Assembly (NCBI GenBank): GCA_031257075.1
Contig: JAIRPM010000108.1
Span: 1-5,712, forward strand
From: Spirochaetaceae bacterium
Lineage (GTDB): Bacteria > Spirochaetota > Spirochaetia > Treponematales > Breznakiellaceae
DNA length: 5,712 bases
Direction: 5' to 3'
The notes beneath the pieces were generated by a model. It ran no database searches and was not told the DNA's origin. It saw only the letters and a program-made list of their open reading frames with translations. Positions 1-5,712 of the stretch are shown piece by piece; position 1 is the first letter of the stretch, and every line of letters starts with the position of its first letter. The position numbers and the translations under genes are program-made.

Positions 1-49
1 TTAAAATTTGGTTAAAAACACCCCAAGCAATTCTGAATTTGATTCTTCC

Positions 50-114
50 CGGAGGCACAAGGGCACGGAGTTTCGCGCTTCGTTTTCGCAACCCTCTGTG
101 TCTCTGTGCCTCCG
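50..114. repeat. Imperfect palindromic intergenic repeat (hairpin-forming)
   Basis: The left arm (50-70, starting CGGAGGCACA) and the right arm (94-114, ending TGTGCCTCCG) are inverted repeats matching at 17 of 21 positions by eye, including a perfect 10-bp outer stem. They are separated by a 23-base loop rich in CG and T. No T-run follows, so it is not a typical intrinsic terminator. I recall sequences like the right arm (CTCTGTGTCTCTGTGCCTCC) as dispersed intergenic repeats in several bacterial phyla, but cannot confirm this here. The 11-mers AATTCTGAATT (29-39) and AATTCTGGATT (135-145) flank the palindrome as near-direct repeats. They could be a target duplication of a small mobile palindrome, or chance, because the left copy is itself palindromic. 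No protein is encoded in it. Confidence 0.65.
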
Positions 115-159
115 TGAGAGATATTCTTCATACAAATTCTGGATTCTACTTAGGCCCGC

Positions 160-188
160 TTGACACTTGCAAGGTGTTAGCTTATACT
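160..188 (+). promoter_or_regulatory. Sigma-70-type promoter of the transporter operon
   Basis: A perfect -35 hexamer TTGACA (160-165) is followed after exactly 17 bp by the -10 hexamer TATACT (183-188), one base from consensus. Transcription is expected to start near 194-197, giving a leader of about 40 bases before the solute-binding protein gene. Such a near-consensus promoter should be intrinsically strong, which fits control by a repressor. The dyads at 176-191 and 196-211 overlap its -10 and start region. Confidence 0.85.
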
Positions 189-191
189 AAC
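176..191. promoter_or_regulatory. Putative operator, copy 1 (GTTAG-N6-CTAAC)
   Basis: An inverted repeat with GTTAG at 176-180 and CTAAC at 187-191, separated by six bases, has its centre inside the -10 hexamer. A protein bound here would block RNA polymerase. It matches the second copy at 13 of 16 positions. The TTAG/CTAA half-sites resemble those of DtxR/IdeR/TroR-family metal repressors. TetR- or Fur-family regulators are also possible, and the cognate regulator is not in this window. Confidence 0.6.
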
Positions 192-195
192 GAAT

Positions 196-211
196 GTTAG
201 TTAATGCTAAC
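196..211. promoter_or_regulatory. Putative operator, copy 2 (GTTAG-N6-CTAAC)
   Basis: The second dyad has GTTAG at 196-200 and CTAAC at 207-211, extended to six-base arms by T195 and A212. Its centre is 20 bp, about two helical turns, from that of copy 1, so two dimers could sit on the same face of the DNA. It covers the predicted transcription start and early leader. If transcribed it could also form a short 5' hairpin. The inner CTAAC and GTTAG half-sites (187-191, 196-200) form a further dyad with a 4-base gap. Confidence 0.6.
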
Positions 212-223
212 AAATTCTTTACC

Positions 224-229
224 GAGGAG
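224..229 (+). promoter_or_regulatory. Ribosome-binding site that decides the SBP start
   Basis: GAGGAG at 224-229 lies 7 bases before the ATG at 237 and only 1 base before the ATG at 231. The longer in-frame ATG at 204 lies inside operator copy 2, within about 10 bases of the predicted transcription start, and has no room for a Shine-Dalgarno sequence. The start at 237 is therefore preferred. Confidence 0.8.
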
Positions 230-236
230 AATGAAG

Positions 237-1796
237 ATGAATAACTCAAAATTCTTTGAATCATCAGTTGCAATTGCGTTACTGGTAGTTTCACTTGCGG
301 GGTGCGGCCGCCAAAAAGCGGATGCCGATTCCGCATCACAGGAACTGATTGTTGCGGGTAATGAAATCGCAGTTGGTTTCGATCCCACAGTGTACCCTGG
401 GGCGGACTATCTTTTGAACATGGGAGCGGCGGAAATTTTGTTCAAAGCGGATGCTGACGGCCAAATTCAGCCGTTTCTGGCTAAGCAAGCCGCCAAAATC
501 GATGCCTATACATGGCTCATTGAACTGCGCCCCGAAGCGCGTTTTTGGAGCGGCGTTCCCGTAACTGCGGAAGCAGTCATAGGTTCTCTGGAGCGGTCAC
601 GTAAATTGGATATGAAGGCATATCCGTATCTGGAAGGAATCGCCTTTACCGCTGTCTCTGATTACGCTATTCAAGCCAAAACCGAGTACCCAAACATGGA
701 TATAACGAAGAATTTGTCCAATGCCCAGCTTGTCATTCATAATACGGACGCTCGGTATACATATACCAGTATTGATACCGCCGATTACACCGGTATGTAC
801 AAGATTGCGGAATTTATACCGCATCAAAAGATGGTGTTTGCGATTAACGAAAATTATTGGGGCCAAAAACCAGAAATTCCAAGAGTGGTTCATGAGGAAA
901 TAAGTGACGGCGATGCCCGTTCGTTGGCGGCATTGAGCGGGCGCTATCATGTCGTCATGAATATTCCCTTTACCGCTATAGAGCAGTTTAGGCAGAGCAG
1001 CGTGGCCCATATCAGCGCCGTTCCCGCCGCAAACACGCAGACAATTTATCTGAATTTGGATAAATCGCAGCTTCAGGACAAACGAGTGCGGCAGGCACTG
1101 AGCTGGGGTCTGAATCGTGATGAATTGATCCGGCTCGGCGAGGAGGGATTGGGCACGCCTGTTACCACATGGCTTGGTTCAAATCCGGCATATTCCGAAA
1201 TAAGAACGGCGTATTTTGAAACCTTTGACGCGGATAGGGCGGCGAAACTCCTTGATGAAGCCGGCTGGGCACTGGGAGCAGACGGGTACCGGTACAAGAA
1301 CGGCAAACAACTGGCCATGTTCCTGCGAACTTTTCGGAATGATAAAGCCCTGGGGGAATCCATTCAAATTCAATGGTCGCGCTTGGGCGTTAATGTAAAA
1401 GTGCAGCACGGCGATTATTCCCTTATACAAACCGCCCGTGAAACCGGCGACTGGGACGCTTCTATTGAAGCCTGGGGAACCTTCGGCAATGTATCATCAC
1501 AGCTCAAAGGCCAATACGCGCCGGAGGGCGCCGCCAATTATGGCGGGTTTAATGATGAGCAAACAAATCAACTGCTTGATCTCATTGCAGGCGCCGCAGA
1601 GGAGGACGAACGGCACGACTTAGCGGTCAAGCTGTCTATGCACATTGCGGACCTGTCTCCCGCCATCTATCTTTGCCCAAGACCGGAACTTACCGCGGTT
1701 AATAATTCGCTGGCCGGTTTTGTGCCGCATTTCCGCCAATTTGAAAACGTGGTCAATGCCGGCCTTCGTATTGGCAGCCAGGCTGCAAGCCAATAA
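237..1796 (+). CDS. ABC transporter solute-binding lipoprotein, SBP_bac_5 (peptide/nickel/opine) family
   Basis: A 519-residue extracytoplasmic binding protein that should capture the transported ligand and present it to the permeases. Residues 1-22 form a short lipoprotein signal peptide with a hydrophobic core and the lipobox LAGC, with C23 as the lipidated cysteine. Family hallmarks are a TAEAV motif after an RPEARFWSG stretch (about 98-114), NENYWGQKPEIPRV (204-217), DKRVRQALSWGLNRDEL (281-297) and a C-terminal region with NYGGFNDEQTNQLLD (434-448). The length is close to E. coli NikA (524) and shorter than OppA/YejA types. The usual GTGPY motif before the NENYWG block is replaced by TGMYK (185-189), a possible subfamily mark. 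The start at 237 is chosen because GAGGAG lies 7 bases upstream; 231 and 204 are less likely. It is first in the operon, 11 bases before the permease gene. Family membership is firm. The substrate is not: a metal chelate or opine is favoured by context, and a short peptide remains possible. Confidence 0.92.
   Translation: MNNSKFFESSVAIALLVVSLAGCGRQKADADSASQELIVAGNEIAVGFDPTVYPGADYLLNMGAAEILFKADADGQIQPFLAKQAAKIDAYTWLIELRPEARFWSGVPVTAEAVIGSLERSRKLDMKAYPYLEGIAFTAVSDYAIQAKTEYPNMDITKNLSNAQLVIHNTDARYTYTSIDTADYTGMYKIAEFIPHQKMVFAINENYWGQKPEIPRVVHEEISDGDARSLAALSGRYHVVMNIPFTAIEQFRQSSVAHISAVPAANTQTIYLNLDKSQLQDKRVRQALSWGLNRDELIRLGEEGLGTPVTTWLGSNPAYSEIRTAYFETFDADRAAKLLDEAGWALGADGYRYKNGKQLAMFLRTFRNDKALGESIQIQWSRLGVNVKVQHGDYSLIQTARETGDWDASIEAWGTFGNVSSQLKGQYAPEGAANYGGFNDEQTNQLLDLIAGAAEEDERHDLAVKLSMHIADLSPAIYLCPRPELTAVNNSLAGFVPHFRQFENVVNAGLRIGSQAASQ
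1771..1793 (+). promoter_or_regulatory. Hairpin at the 3' end of the SBP gene
   Basis: GCAGC (1774-1778) pairs with GCTGC (1782-1786) around the 3-base loop CAG. The outer TTG (1771-1773) can pair with CAA (1791-1793) across a 4-base bulge. The structure lies in the last SBP codons, directly before the stop codon (1794-1796) and the AAAGG ribosome-binding site (1796-1800) of the permease. No T-run follows, so it is not a terminator. In many binding-protein operons a stem-loop at this junction protects the SBP message from 3' decay and lowers downstream expression. That role here is inference. Confidence 0.5.
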
Positions 1797-1807
1797 AAGG
1801 CGCCCCC

Positions 1808-2776
1808 ATGGTTTTAACGATTGTTAGGCGCATAGGGGGAGCGTTAATAACGTTACTCCTTGCGTCGATGGTTTTGTTCGTGATGATCCGCCTCGCGCCT
1901 GGCGATCCCGTCATGCTCCTCTTGGGGCAGCCCGGCGATCTTGGTATCAACGATACCCAGCTTATGCGGAAGCGGATAGAGGAAAAGCGGACGGAATTCG
2001 GGCTGGACAAAAATATTGTAACTCAATTCGGCCGCTGGCTCAAAAATCTTGCTTCTCTTAACCTGGGAAACTCCATACACACGGGAAGGCCAATCGCGGC
2101 AGAAATTGGAGAACGAATACCCGCAACCCTGCTTTTATCATTTGCCGCTCTCGCCATACAATCTTTGCTGGGAATCGCGGGAGGTATGTATACTGCCTTG
2201 AAAGCCGGGAAAATACAGGACGGGATGATTCGGTTCGTTTGCGTCTTTTTCGCTTCCGTTCCGGCTTTTGTAATCGGCCTTTTTTTGTTATTGATTTTTT
2301 CGGTAAAATTCCATGTGTATGAAATCAGCAGTTCCGCCGATATTCGCCGGCTATGGCTTCCCGCAATTGTCCTGGGCCTAGTGGGAGCGCCCCAGATAAC
2401 CCGGATGATACGGGCCGGTATGCTCTCCGAGTTGGGACAGACATACATCGTCTTTGCCGTTTCAAGGGGTTTATCGAAATGGCTGATCATAAAAAACGCC
2501 TTTCGTAATATCTTCCTGCCGGCTGTTACTACTATCGCCTTGTCGCTTACCCATTTGGCGGGCGGTTCCGTAGTAATTGAAAGCATTTTTTCATGGCCGG
2601 GTATCGGCAACTACGCCATGAACAGTATTTTTATACATGACTATCCGGCGATACAGGGGTATGCCGTGGTAACGGTGTCAGCAGTCATTATCATCAATCT
2701 GGCGGTTGATGTGGTCTATATTCTGGCAGACCCCCGTATTCGCAAAAATGAAGGAAGGACTGAACGTGAACAATAA
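1808..2776 (+). CDS. ABC transporter inner-membrane permease, DppB/NikB type
   Basis: A 322-residue integral membrane subunit forming half of the translocation channel. The N-terminal membrane helix (about 9-28) leads into the family hallmark RLAPGDPV (28-35). A soluble stretch with the typical LDKNIVTQFGRWLKNL and LNLGNSI (66-90) follows, then ERIPATLLLS (102-111). About five further hydrophobic segments lie near 104-128, 142-168, 182-198, 236-258 and 283-307. The cytoplasmic EAA-type loop that contacts the ATPase is at about 208-238 (SELGQTYIVFAVSRGLS to NIFLP). It is followed by VIESIFSWPGIGNYA (257-270) and the terminal DPRIR (308-312), both diagnostic of DppB/NikB proteins. The ATG at 1808 is preceded by AAAGG with a 7-base spacer. 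Its 3' end overlaps the second permease by 11 bases, which suggests translational coupling. The length is normal and no key motif is missing. Confidence 0.93.
   Translation: MVLTIVRRIGGALITLLLASMVLFVMIRLAPGDPVMLLLGQPGDLGINDTQLMRKRIEEKRTEFGLDKNIVTQFGRWLKNLASLNLGNSIHTGRPIAAEIGERIPATLLLSFAALAIQSLLGIAGGMYTALKAGKIQDGMIRFVCVFFASVPAFVIGLFLLLIFSVKFHVYEISSSADIRRLWLPAIVLGLVGAPQITRMIRAGMLSELGQTYIVFAVSRGLSKWLIIKNAFRNIFLPAVTTIALSLTHLAGGSVVIESIFSWPGIGNYAMNSIFIHDYPAIQGYAVVTVSAVIIINLAVDVVYILADPRIRKNEGRTEREQ
2751..2759 (+). promoter_or_regulatory. Ribosome-binding site that decides the GTG start of permease 2
   Basis: AAGGAAGGA at 2751-2759 is a strong Shine-Dalgarno sequence inside the end of the first permease gene. 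It is 6 bases before GTG 2766. The in-frame ATG at 2748 lies upstream of it and so cannot use it, and the ATG at 2706 lies further back in permease 1 coding sequence. Confidence 0.75.
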
Positions 2777-3590
2777 ATGCCCTTTGAATTTGGCCGGCGG
2801 TCTTATTCTTCTTGCGATTATCATCATTCTGATTACCGGCGCTCCTTTTTTTGCAAGACACGACCCCCTTGCGTCAAACGCGCATGACAGGCTGGCGGGC
2901 CCCAGTTTGGATCATCCCTTTGGAACAGACCGTTATGGCAGGGATATATATTCCCGCATTCTTTACGGAGGCAGAACAACTCTTATATCGTCATTTACGG
3001 CATTAGGCATGTCCTTGGCTGTCGGCGTGGCACTGGGCATGTTTACCGGAATGTTCAATCGCGCATTGATTGACGCGGTGGTGATGCGGGCGGTAGACGC
3101 CCTCATGGCATTTCCCTTTATGGTTTTTGCCTTGGTGCTTACTGCCCTGTTTGGTGCCAGTCTGGTAAATCTCCTCATTGCGGTTATTGTTGTATGGTGG
3201 GTGCCGTTTGCCCGCTTGTCTCGCAGTATTGTCCTGCAAACAAAAAACGAACCCCATGTAAACGCCGCAAAAGTACTGGGCGCTTCTGACGGCAGGATTA
3301 TTTTTTTTGAATTGCTGCCTAAAGTTATTGGCCCGGTATTTATATTGGCAACATTTGAATTAGGAACATTGATTCTGTCCATATCCGCCCTTTCTTTTCT
3401 AGGATTGGGAGCGCAGCCGCCTCATCCTGAATGGGGCAGCATGCTCTCCGACGGCAGGGCGCACTTTTTTCAAGCGCCTCATATTTTAATAGGCCCCGTA
3501 CTGTTTATTGTTTTGACGGTGCTTGCCTTGAATTTGATTGGGGAGGGGCTTAGGGACAGGCTTGATCCATTTGAGAGCGTGAGGATATAA
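2766..3590 (+). CDS. ABC transporter inner-membrane permease, DppC/NikC type
   Basis: A 274-residue second channel subunit, close in length to E. coli NikC (277). The first membrane helix spans about 8-28. The diagnostic HPFGTDRYGRDIYSRILYGGRTTL follows at 50-73, with further hydrophobic segments at about 76-96, 115-150, 188-213 and 238-258. The EAA loop docking on the ATPase is at 162-190 (EPHVNAAKVLGASDGR to LLPKVIGP). ALSFLGLGAQPPHPEWGSML (208-227) and NLIGEGLRDRLDP (256-268) are classic DppC/NikC C-terminal signatures. The GTG start at 2766 is preferred because the strong Shine-Dalgarno at 2751-2759 serves it. ATG 2748 (280 residues) and ATG 2706 (294 residues) are alternatives whose extra N-terminus reads as an out-of-frame product of permease 1 sequence. 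It overlaps permease 1 by 11 bases and ends 12 bases before the ATPase gene. Confidence 0.93.
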   Translation: MNNKCPLNLAGGLILLAIIIILITGAPFFARHDPLASNAHDRLAGPSLDHPFGTDRYGRDIYSRILYGGRTTLISSFTALGMSLAVGVALGMFTGMFNRALIDAVVMRAVDALMAFPFMVFALVLTALFGASLVNLLIAVIVVWWVPFARLSRSIVLQTKNEPHVNAAKVLGASDGRIIFFELLPKVIGPVFILATFELGTLILSISALSFLGLGAQPPHPEWGSMLSDGRAHFFQAPHILIGPVLFIVLTVLALNLIGEGLRDRLDPFESVRI

Positions 3591-3602
3591 AGAGGATTAA
3601 CA

Positions 3603-5159
3603 GTGAGCCCCAATACCGTGCTTGTTCTAAAAAATCTGGACATTGACTATATGCAGAACAACACCCCTGTCCGGGTATTAGACGGTTTCTCCCTAGAGCT
3701 TCGCCGCGGAGAAGTGTTATCGCTCCTGGGCGAGAGCGGTTCAGGCAAATCAACATCCGCAAAGGCGATGATGGGCCTGCTTCCGCCATCCGCGGTTATC
3801 AGCCGCGGATTTATGCATATAGGGGACGAATCCGCCGTTGACCTTTCAAGCTCGTGTATTGACTGGCGGCGGATTCGGGGAAAAAAGATCGCCATGATAT
3901 ATCAGGATGCCCAGCTTGCGCTTAACCCTATGCGGACAATAGGCAGTCATTTTAGGGAAACGCTTCGTTTTCACAATATTGGAACGCCAAAGAAAATTGA
4001 CGCGGTATGCCTTGAGATGCTTGGCCTGCTGAATTTTACTGACCCTCTCCGGGCCATGAAATCCTACCCGTTCCAGTTGAGCGGAGGAATGTGCCAGCGG
4101 GTCTGTATCGCCCTCATACTTTGTCTGCAGCCTGATATTCTTATAGCTGATGAACCGACATCGGCGTTGGATATCGTTAATCAAAATGATCTGTTACATA
4201 TCTTAAACAATATTAAAAAAGAACTCGATTTAAGCATACTGCTGATAACCCATGACATTGCGGTAGCGCAGTCGGCCAGCGACAGAGTGGTTATTCTGGA
4301 AAAAGGAAAAATTATTGAAGAAGGTGAAACTGGACACGTCTTCTCATTGCCAAAATCTCAATATACACAGACGTTGCTCGATGCGTATAATCTGACGCAT
4401 CGGCCATTCGATTATGATGATCATAGCAAAGTGATTTTAAAAATTGAGCGGCTGTACAAGGCGTACCGTGGTAATAGTAATGCGCTTTGCGATGTAAATA
4501 TGGATGTGCGCGAACATGAAATTGTGGGCATTCTAGGACAAAGCGGCTGCGGTAAATCCACATTGGCAAAATGTGTTGTCGGTCTTGAAAAACCAAACCG
4601 GGGAACGATCAGATTCCGGGAAAAAGATATTACAAACATAAAAGCAAAAGCAAGGCGGGAAATTTGCCGTCATATACAAATTGTTTTTCAGGATGCCCGC
4701 GCAAGCCTTAATCCGGGACGAAACGCAATTCAATTGGTTCAAGAACCGCTGAAGTACCTGCGTATCGGCTCAAAGAATGAACGGGAGGAAAAAGCCCGGT
4801 TCTATCTGGAACAGGCGGGCATTTCTTCAGAACTACAATTTCGCCGTCCGCCACAACTGAGCACCGGACAGTGCCAGCGCATTGCCATTGCCAGGGCGCT
4901 TGTATTGGAACCAGAAATTCTTATCTGCGACGAGGCAGTTTCTTCTCTGGATATAAAGATACAGACGCAAATCATGGAATTACTGAGAGCGCTGCATAAA
5001 AAATTCGGATTTTCAATCATCATGATATCCCACGACATTAGGCTTGTACGGTTTTTTTGCCATTCGGCGGTAATTATGGCTGATGGCCGCATTCAAAAAA
5101 AACTTTTTGCGGAAGACCTAAAACAAGGAATGGAAAAATGGAAAAGCGATATAATCTAA
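3603..5159 (+). CDS. Two-domain fused ABC transporter ATPase, NikDE/DppDF-like
   Basis: A 518-residue cytoplasmic ATPase with two complete nucleotide-binding domains in one chain, replacing the usual separate D and F (or NikD and NikE) subunits. Domain 1 (about 6-262) has Walker A GESGSGKST (43-51), Q-loop Q101, signature LSGGM (159-163), Walker B ILIADE (179-184), D-loop SALD (187-190) and switch H217. Domain 2 (about 277-500) has Walker A GQSGCGKST (312-320), Q363, the unusual signature LSTGQ (419-423), Walker B ILICDE (439-444), SSLD (447-450) and H477. Both catalytic glutamates and switch histidines are present, so both sites look competent. The linker (about 263-276) is short and acidic. 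Domain 1 ends just after SQYTQTLLDAY, without the long OppD/DppD C-terminal extension, which makes it more NikD-like. GTG 3603 is preceded by AGAGGA (3591-3596) with a 6-base spacer. YejF is a known fused ATPase of this superfamily, but the partner genes here are not Yej-like in length. Confidence 0.92.
   Translation: MSPNTVLVLKNLDIDYMQNNTPVRVLDGFSLELRRGEVLSLLGESGSGKSTSAKAMMGLLPPSAVISRGFMHIGDESAVDLSSSCIDWRRIRGKKIAMIYQDAQLALNPMRTIGSHFRETLRFHNIGTPKKIDAVCLEMLGLLNFTDPLRAMKSYPFQLSGGMCQRVCIALILCLQPDILIADEPTSALDIVNQNDLLHILNNIKKELDLSILLITHDIAVAQSASDRVVILEKGKIIEEGETGHVFSLPKSQYTQTLLDAYNLTHRPFDYDDHSKVILKIERLYKAYRGNSNALCDVNMDVREHEIVGILGQSGCGKSTLAKCVVGLEKPNRGTIRFREKDITNIKAKARREICRHIQIVFQDARASLNPGRNAIQLVQEPLKYLRIGSKNEREEKARFYLEQAGISSELQFRRPPQLSTGQCQRIAIARALVLEPEILICDEAVSSLDIKIQTQIMELLRALHKKFGFSIIMISHDIRLVRFFCHSAVIMADGRIQKKLFAEDLKQGMEKWKSDII
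5125..5129 (+). promoter_or_regulatory. Ribosome-binding site of the MATE gene, inside the ATPase gene
   Basis: AAGGA at 5125-5129 lies 8 bases before ATG 5138. It fixes the MATE start at 5138 and implies translation from the operon message while ribosomes finish the ATPase gene. The nearer ATG at 5130 is in a different frame and directly abuts the site. Confidence 0.7.
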
Positions 5160-5712
5160 CTGAAGGGGTTATCTGGAAAAAAATTATTTTTTTCTTCCTG
5201 CCGGTTTTTGCGGGAAGCCTTTTCCAGCAGCTTTACACAACGGCAGACGCGGTTATCATAGGACAATTCGCCGGAAAAAACGCCCTTGCATCCATCGATG
5301 CTATATACAGCCTGGTAAAATTTCCGGTTAATTTTTTCATAGGGCTTTCAACCGGGGCAACTATTATTATTTCCCAGTATTTTGGCGCAAAGGACAACCA
5401 AAAATTGTCTATGGCTGTTCATACCGCTGTGCCTTGCGCGTTTTTGGGAGGACTAATTTTATCATTTCTTGGAATAGTGTTATCGCCGGTGTTTCTCAAT
5501 CTGCTGAATATCCCGGATGATATTTACCAGTCCACCCTGGCATATATCCGTATCTATTTTGCCGGAATGTCGGTCTCTATGACTTATAATATCGGCGCCG
5601 GCATACTGCGCGCCGTAGGGCAGTCTAAGCTGCCCTTTTATTTTTTGGCAGCCGCTAACGCCTTGAATATCATCCTGGATTTGCTCTTTGTGTGCCTGTT
5701 CCGCTGGAGCGT
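5138..5712 (+). CDS. MATE-family multidrug/metabolite efflux transporter (5' part, cut by window edge)
   Basis: The first 191 residues of an integral membrane exporter, open to the right edge. Full MATE proteins have about 450 residues and 12 helices, so this is roughly the N-lobe. Residues 26-54, with SLFQQLYTTADAVIIGQFAGK (27-47), match the conserved first-helix region of bacterial DinF/MepA-like MATE proteins, including the helix-1 acidic residue D37. The loop GATIIISQYFGAKD (73-86) and the GAGILRAVGQSK...NALNIILDLLF block (153-184) are also typical. Hydrophobic segments lie near 12-32, 53-80, 94-121, 133-152 and 164-188. MATE proteins export organic compounds against Na+ or H+ gradients; the substrate cannot be read from sequence. 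It overlaps the ATPase gene by 22 bases with its own AAGGA site, so it belongs to the same operon. That placement suggests a role linked to the importer, such as export of a chelator or toxic by-product, but this is inference. Confidence 0.9.
   Translation, partial: MEKRYNLTEGVIWKKIIFFFLPVFAGSLFQQLYTTADAVIIGQFAGKNALASIDAIYSLVKFPVNFFIGLSTGATIIISQYFGAKDNQKLSMAVHTAVPCAFLGGLILSFLGIVLSPVFLNLLNIPDDIYQSTLAYIRIYFAGMSVSMTYNIGAGILRAVGQSKLPFYFLAAANALNIILDLLFVCLFRWS

Noticed and set aside
94..120. The right arm of the palindrome as an intrinsic terminator for an upstream gene
   Set aside because: No U-tract follows the stem, and the loop is long (23 bases). No upstream gene is visible in the window.
160..236. 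NikR or Fur box, or a riboswitch, in the leader
   Set aside because: No GTATGA-N16-TCATAC or Fur-like GATAAT repeats are present, and the leader after the predicted transcription start is only about 40 bases, too short for a metabolite riboswitch.
2023..2610. 195-residue minus-strand open frame opposite permease 1
   Set aside because: It lies antisense within a well-supported permease gene, has no recognisable domain and no good ribosome-binding context, so it is a shadow frame.
3788..3810. Perfect 8-bp inverted repeat ATCCGCGG/CCGCGGAT with a 7-base loop inside the ATPase gene
   Set aside because: It lies deep in coding sequence just after the Walker A region, has no T-run and no nearby start codon, and is compatible with chance in GC-rich codons. 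I see no regulatory role.
5177..5193. Seven-A and seven-T runs near the start of the MATE gene, also T-runs at 2280-2286 and 3301-3308, as possible phase-variation tracts
   Set aside because: Runs of 7-8 are short for slippage-driven switching and encode ordinary Lys/Phe/Leu/Ile codons in membrane-protein stretches. All reading frames are intact.

Overview
This window holds one tightly packed plus-strand operon, preceded by its promoter and a repeat-bearing leader. It encodes a complete NikABCDE/DppABCDF-type (peptide/nickel/opine family) ABC importer, followed by the start of a MATE-family exporter that runs off the right edge. The organism is a bacterium of roughly even base composition. 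The diderm/monoderm question is not settled by the sequence. A lipobox-anchored binding protein, canonical sigma-70 promoter and AG-rich Shine-Dalgarno sites fit a spirochaete (for example Treponema-like) or a member of the Bacillota. The lineage call is inference and weak.

Layout. Positions 1-159 are noncoding and carry a long imperfect palindrome (50-114) of the kind found as dispersed intergenic repeats. Positions 160-188 hold a textbook promoter (TTGACA, 17 bp, TATACT). Overlapping and following its -10 are two copies of a GTTAG-N6-CTAAC dyad with centres exactly 20 bp apart, a strong candidate for a tandem repressor operator. The importer follows: lipoprotein solute-binding protein (237-1796), first permease (1808-2776), second permease (2766-3590, GTG start) and a single polypeptide with two fused ATPase domains (3603-5159, GTG start). 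The MATE gene starts at 5138, inside the end of the ATPase gene.

How they work together. The lipoprotein would capture substrate outside the cytoplasmic membrane and deliver it to the permease heterodimer, powered by the two-domain ATPase. The ATPase halves lack the long C-terminal extension of OppD/DppD-type subunits and look closer to NikD/NikE or CntD/CntF. That, plus the TTAG/CTAA-type operator (reminiscent of DtxR/TroR-family metal repressor sites), leads me to favour a metal, metal-chelate or opine-metallophore substrate over plain peptides, but the sequence alone does not prove it. The overlapping MATE gene suggests an exporter made together with the importer. An import/export pair for a secreted chelator is the most interesting hypothesis here.

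The SBP gene ends in a strong hairpin immediately before the permease ribosome-binding site, which may set the SBP:permease expression ratio. No RNA genes, transposases, CRISPR arrays or terminators were seen.
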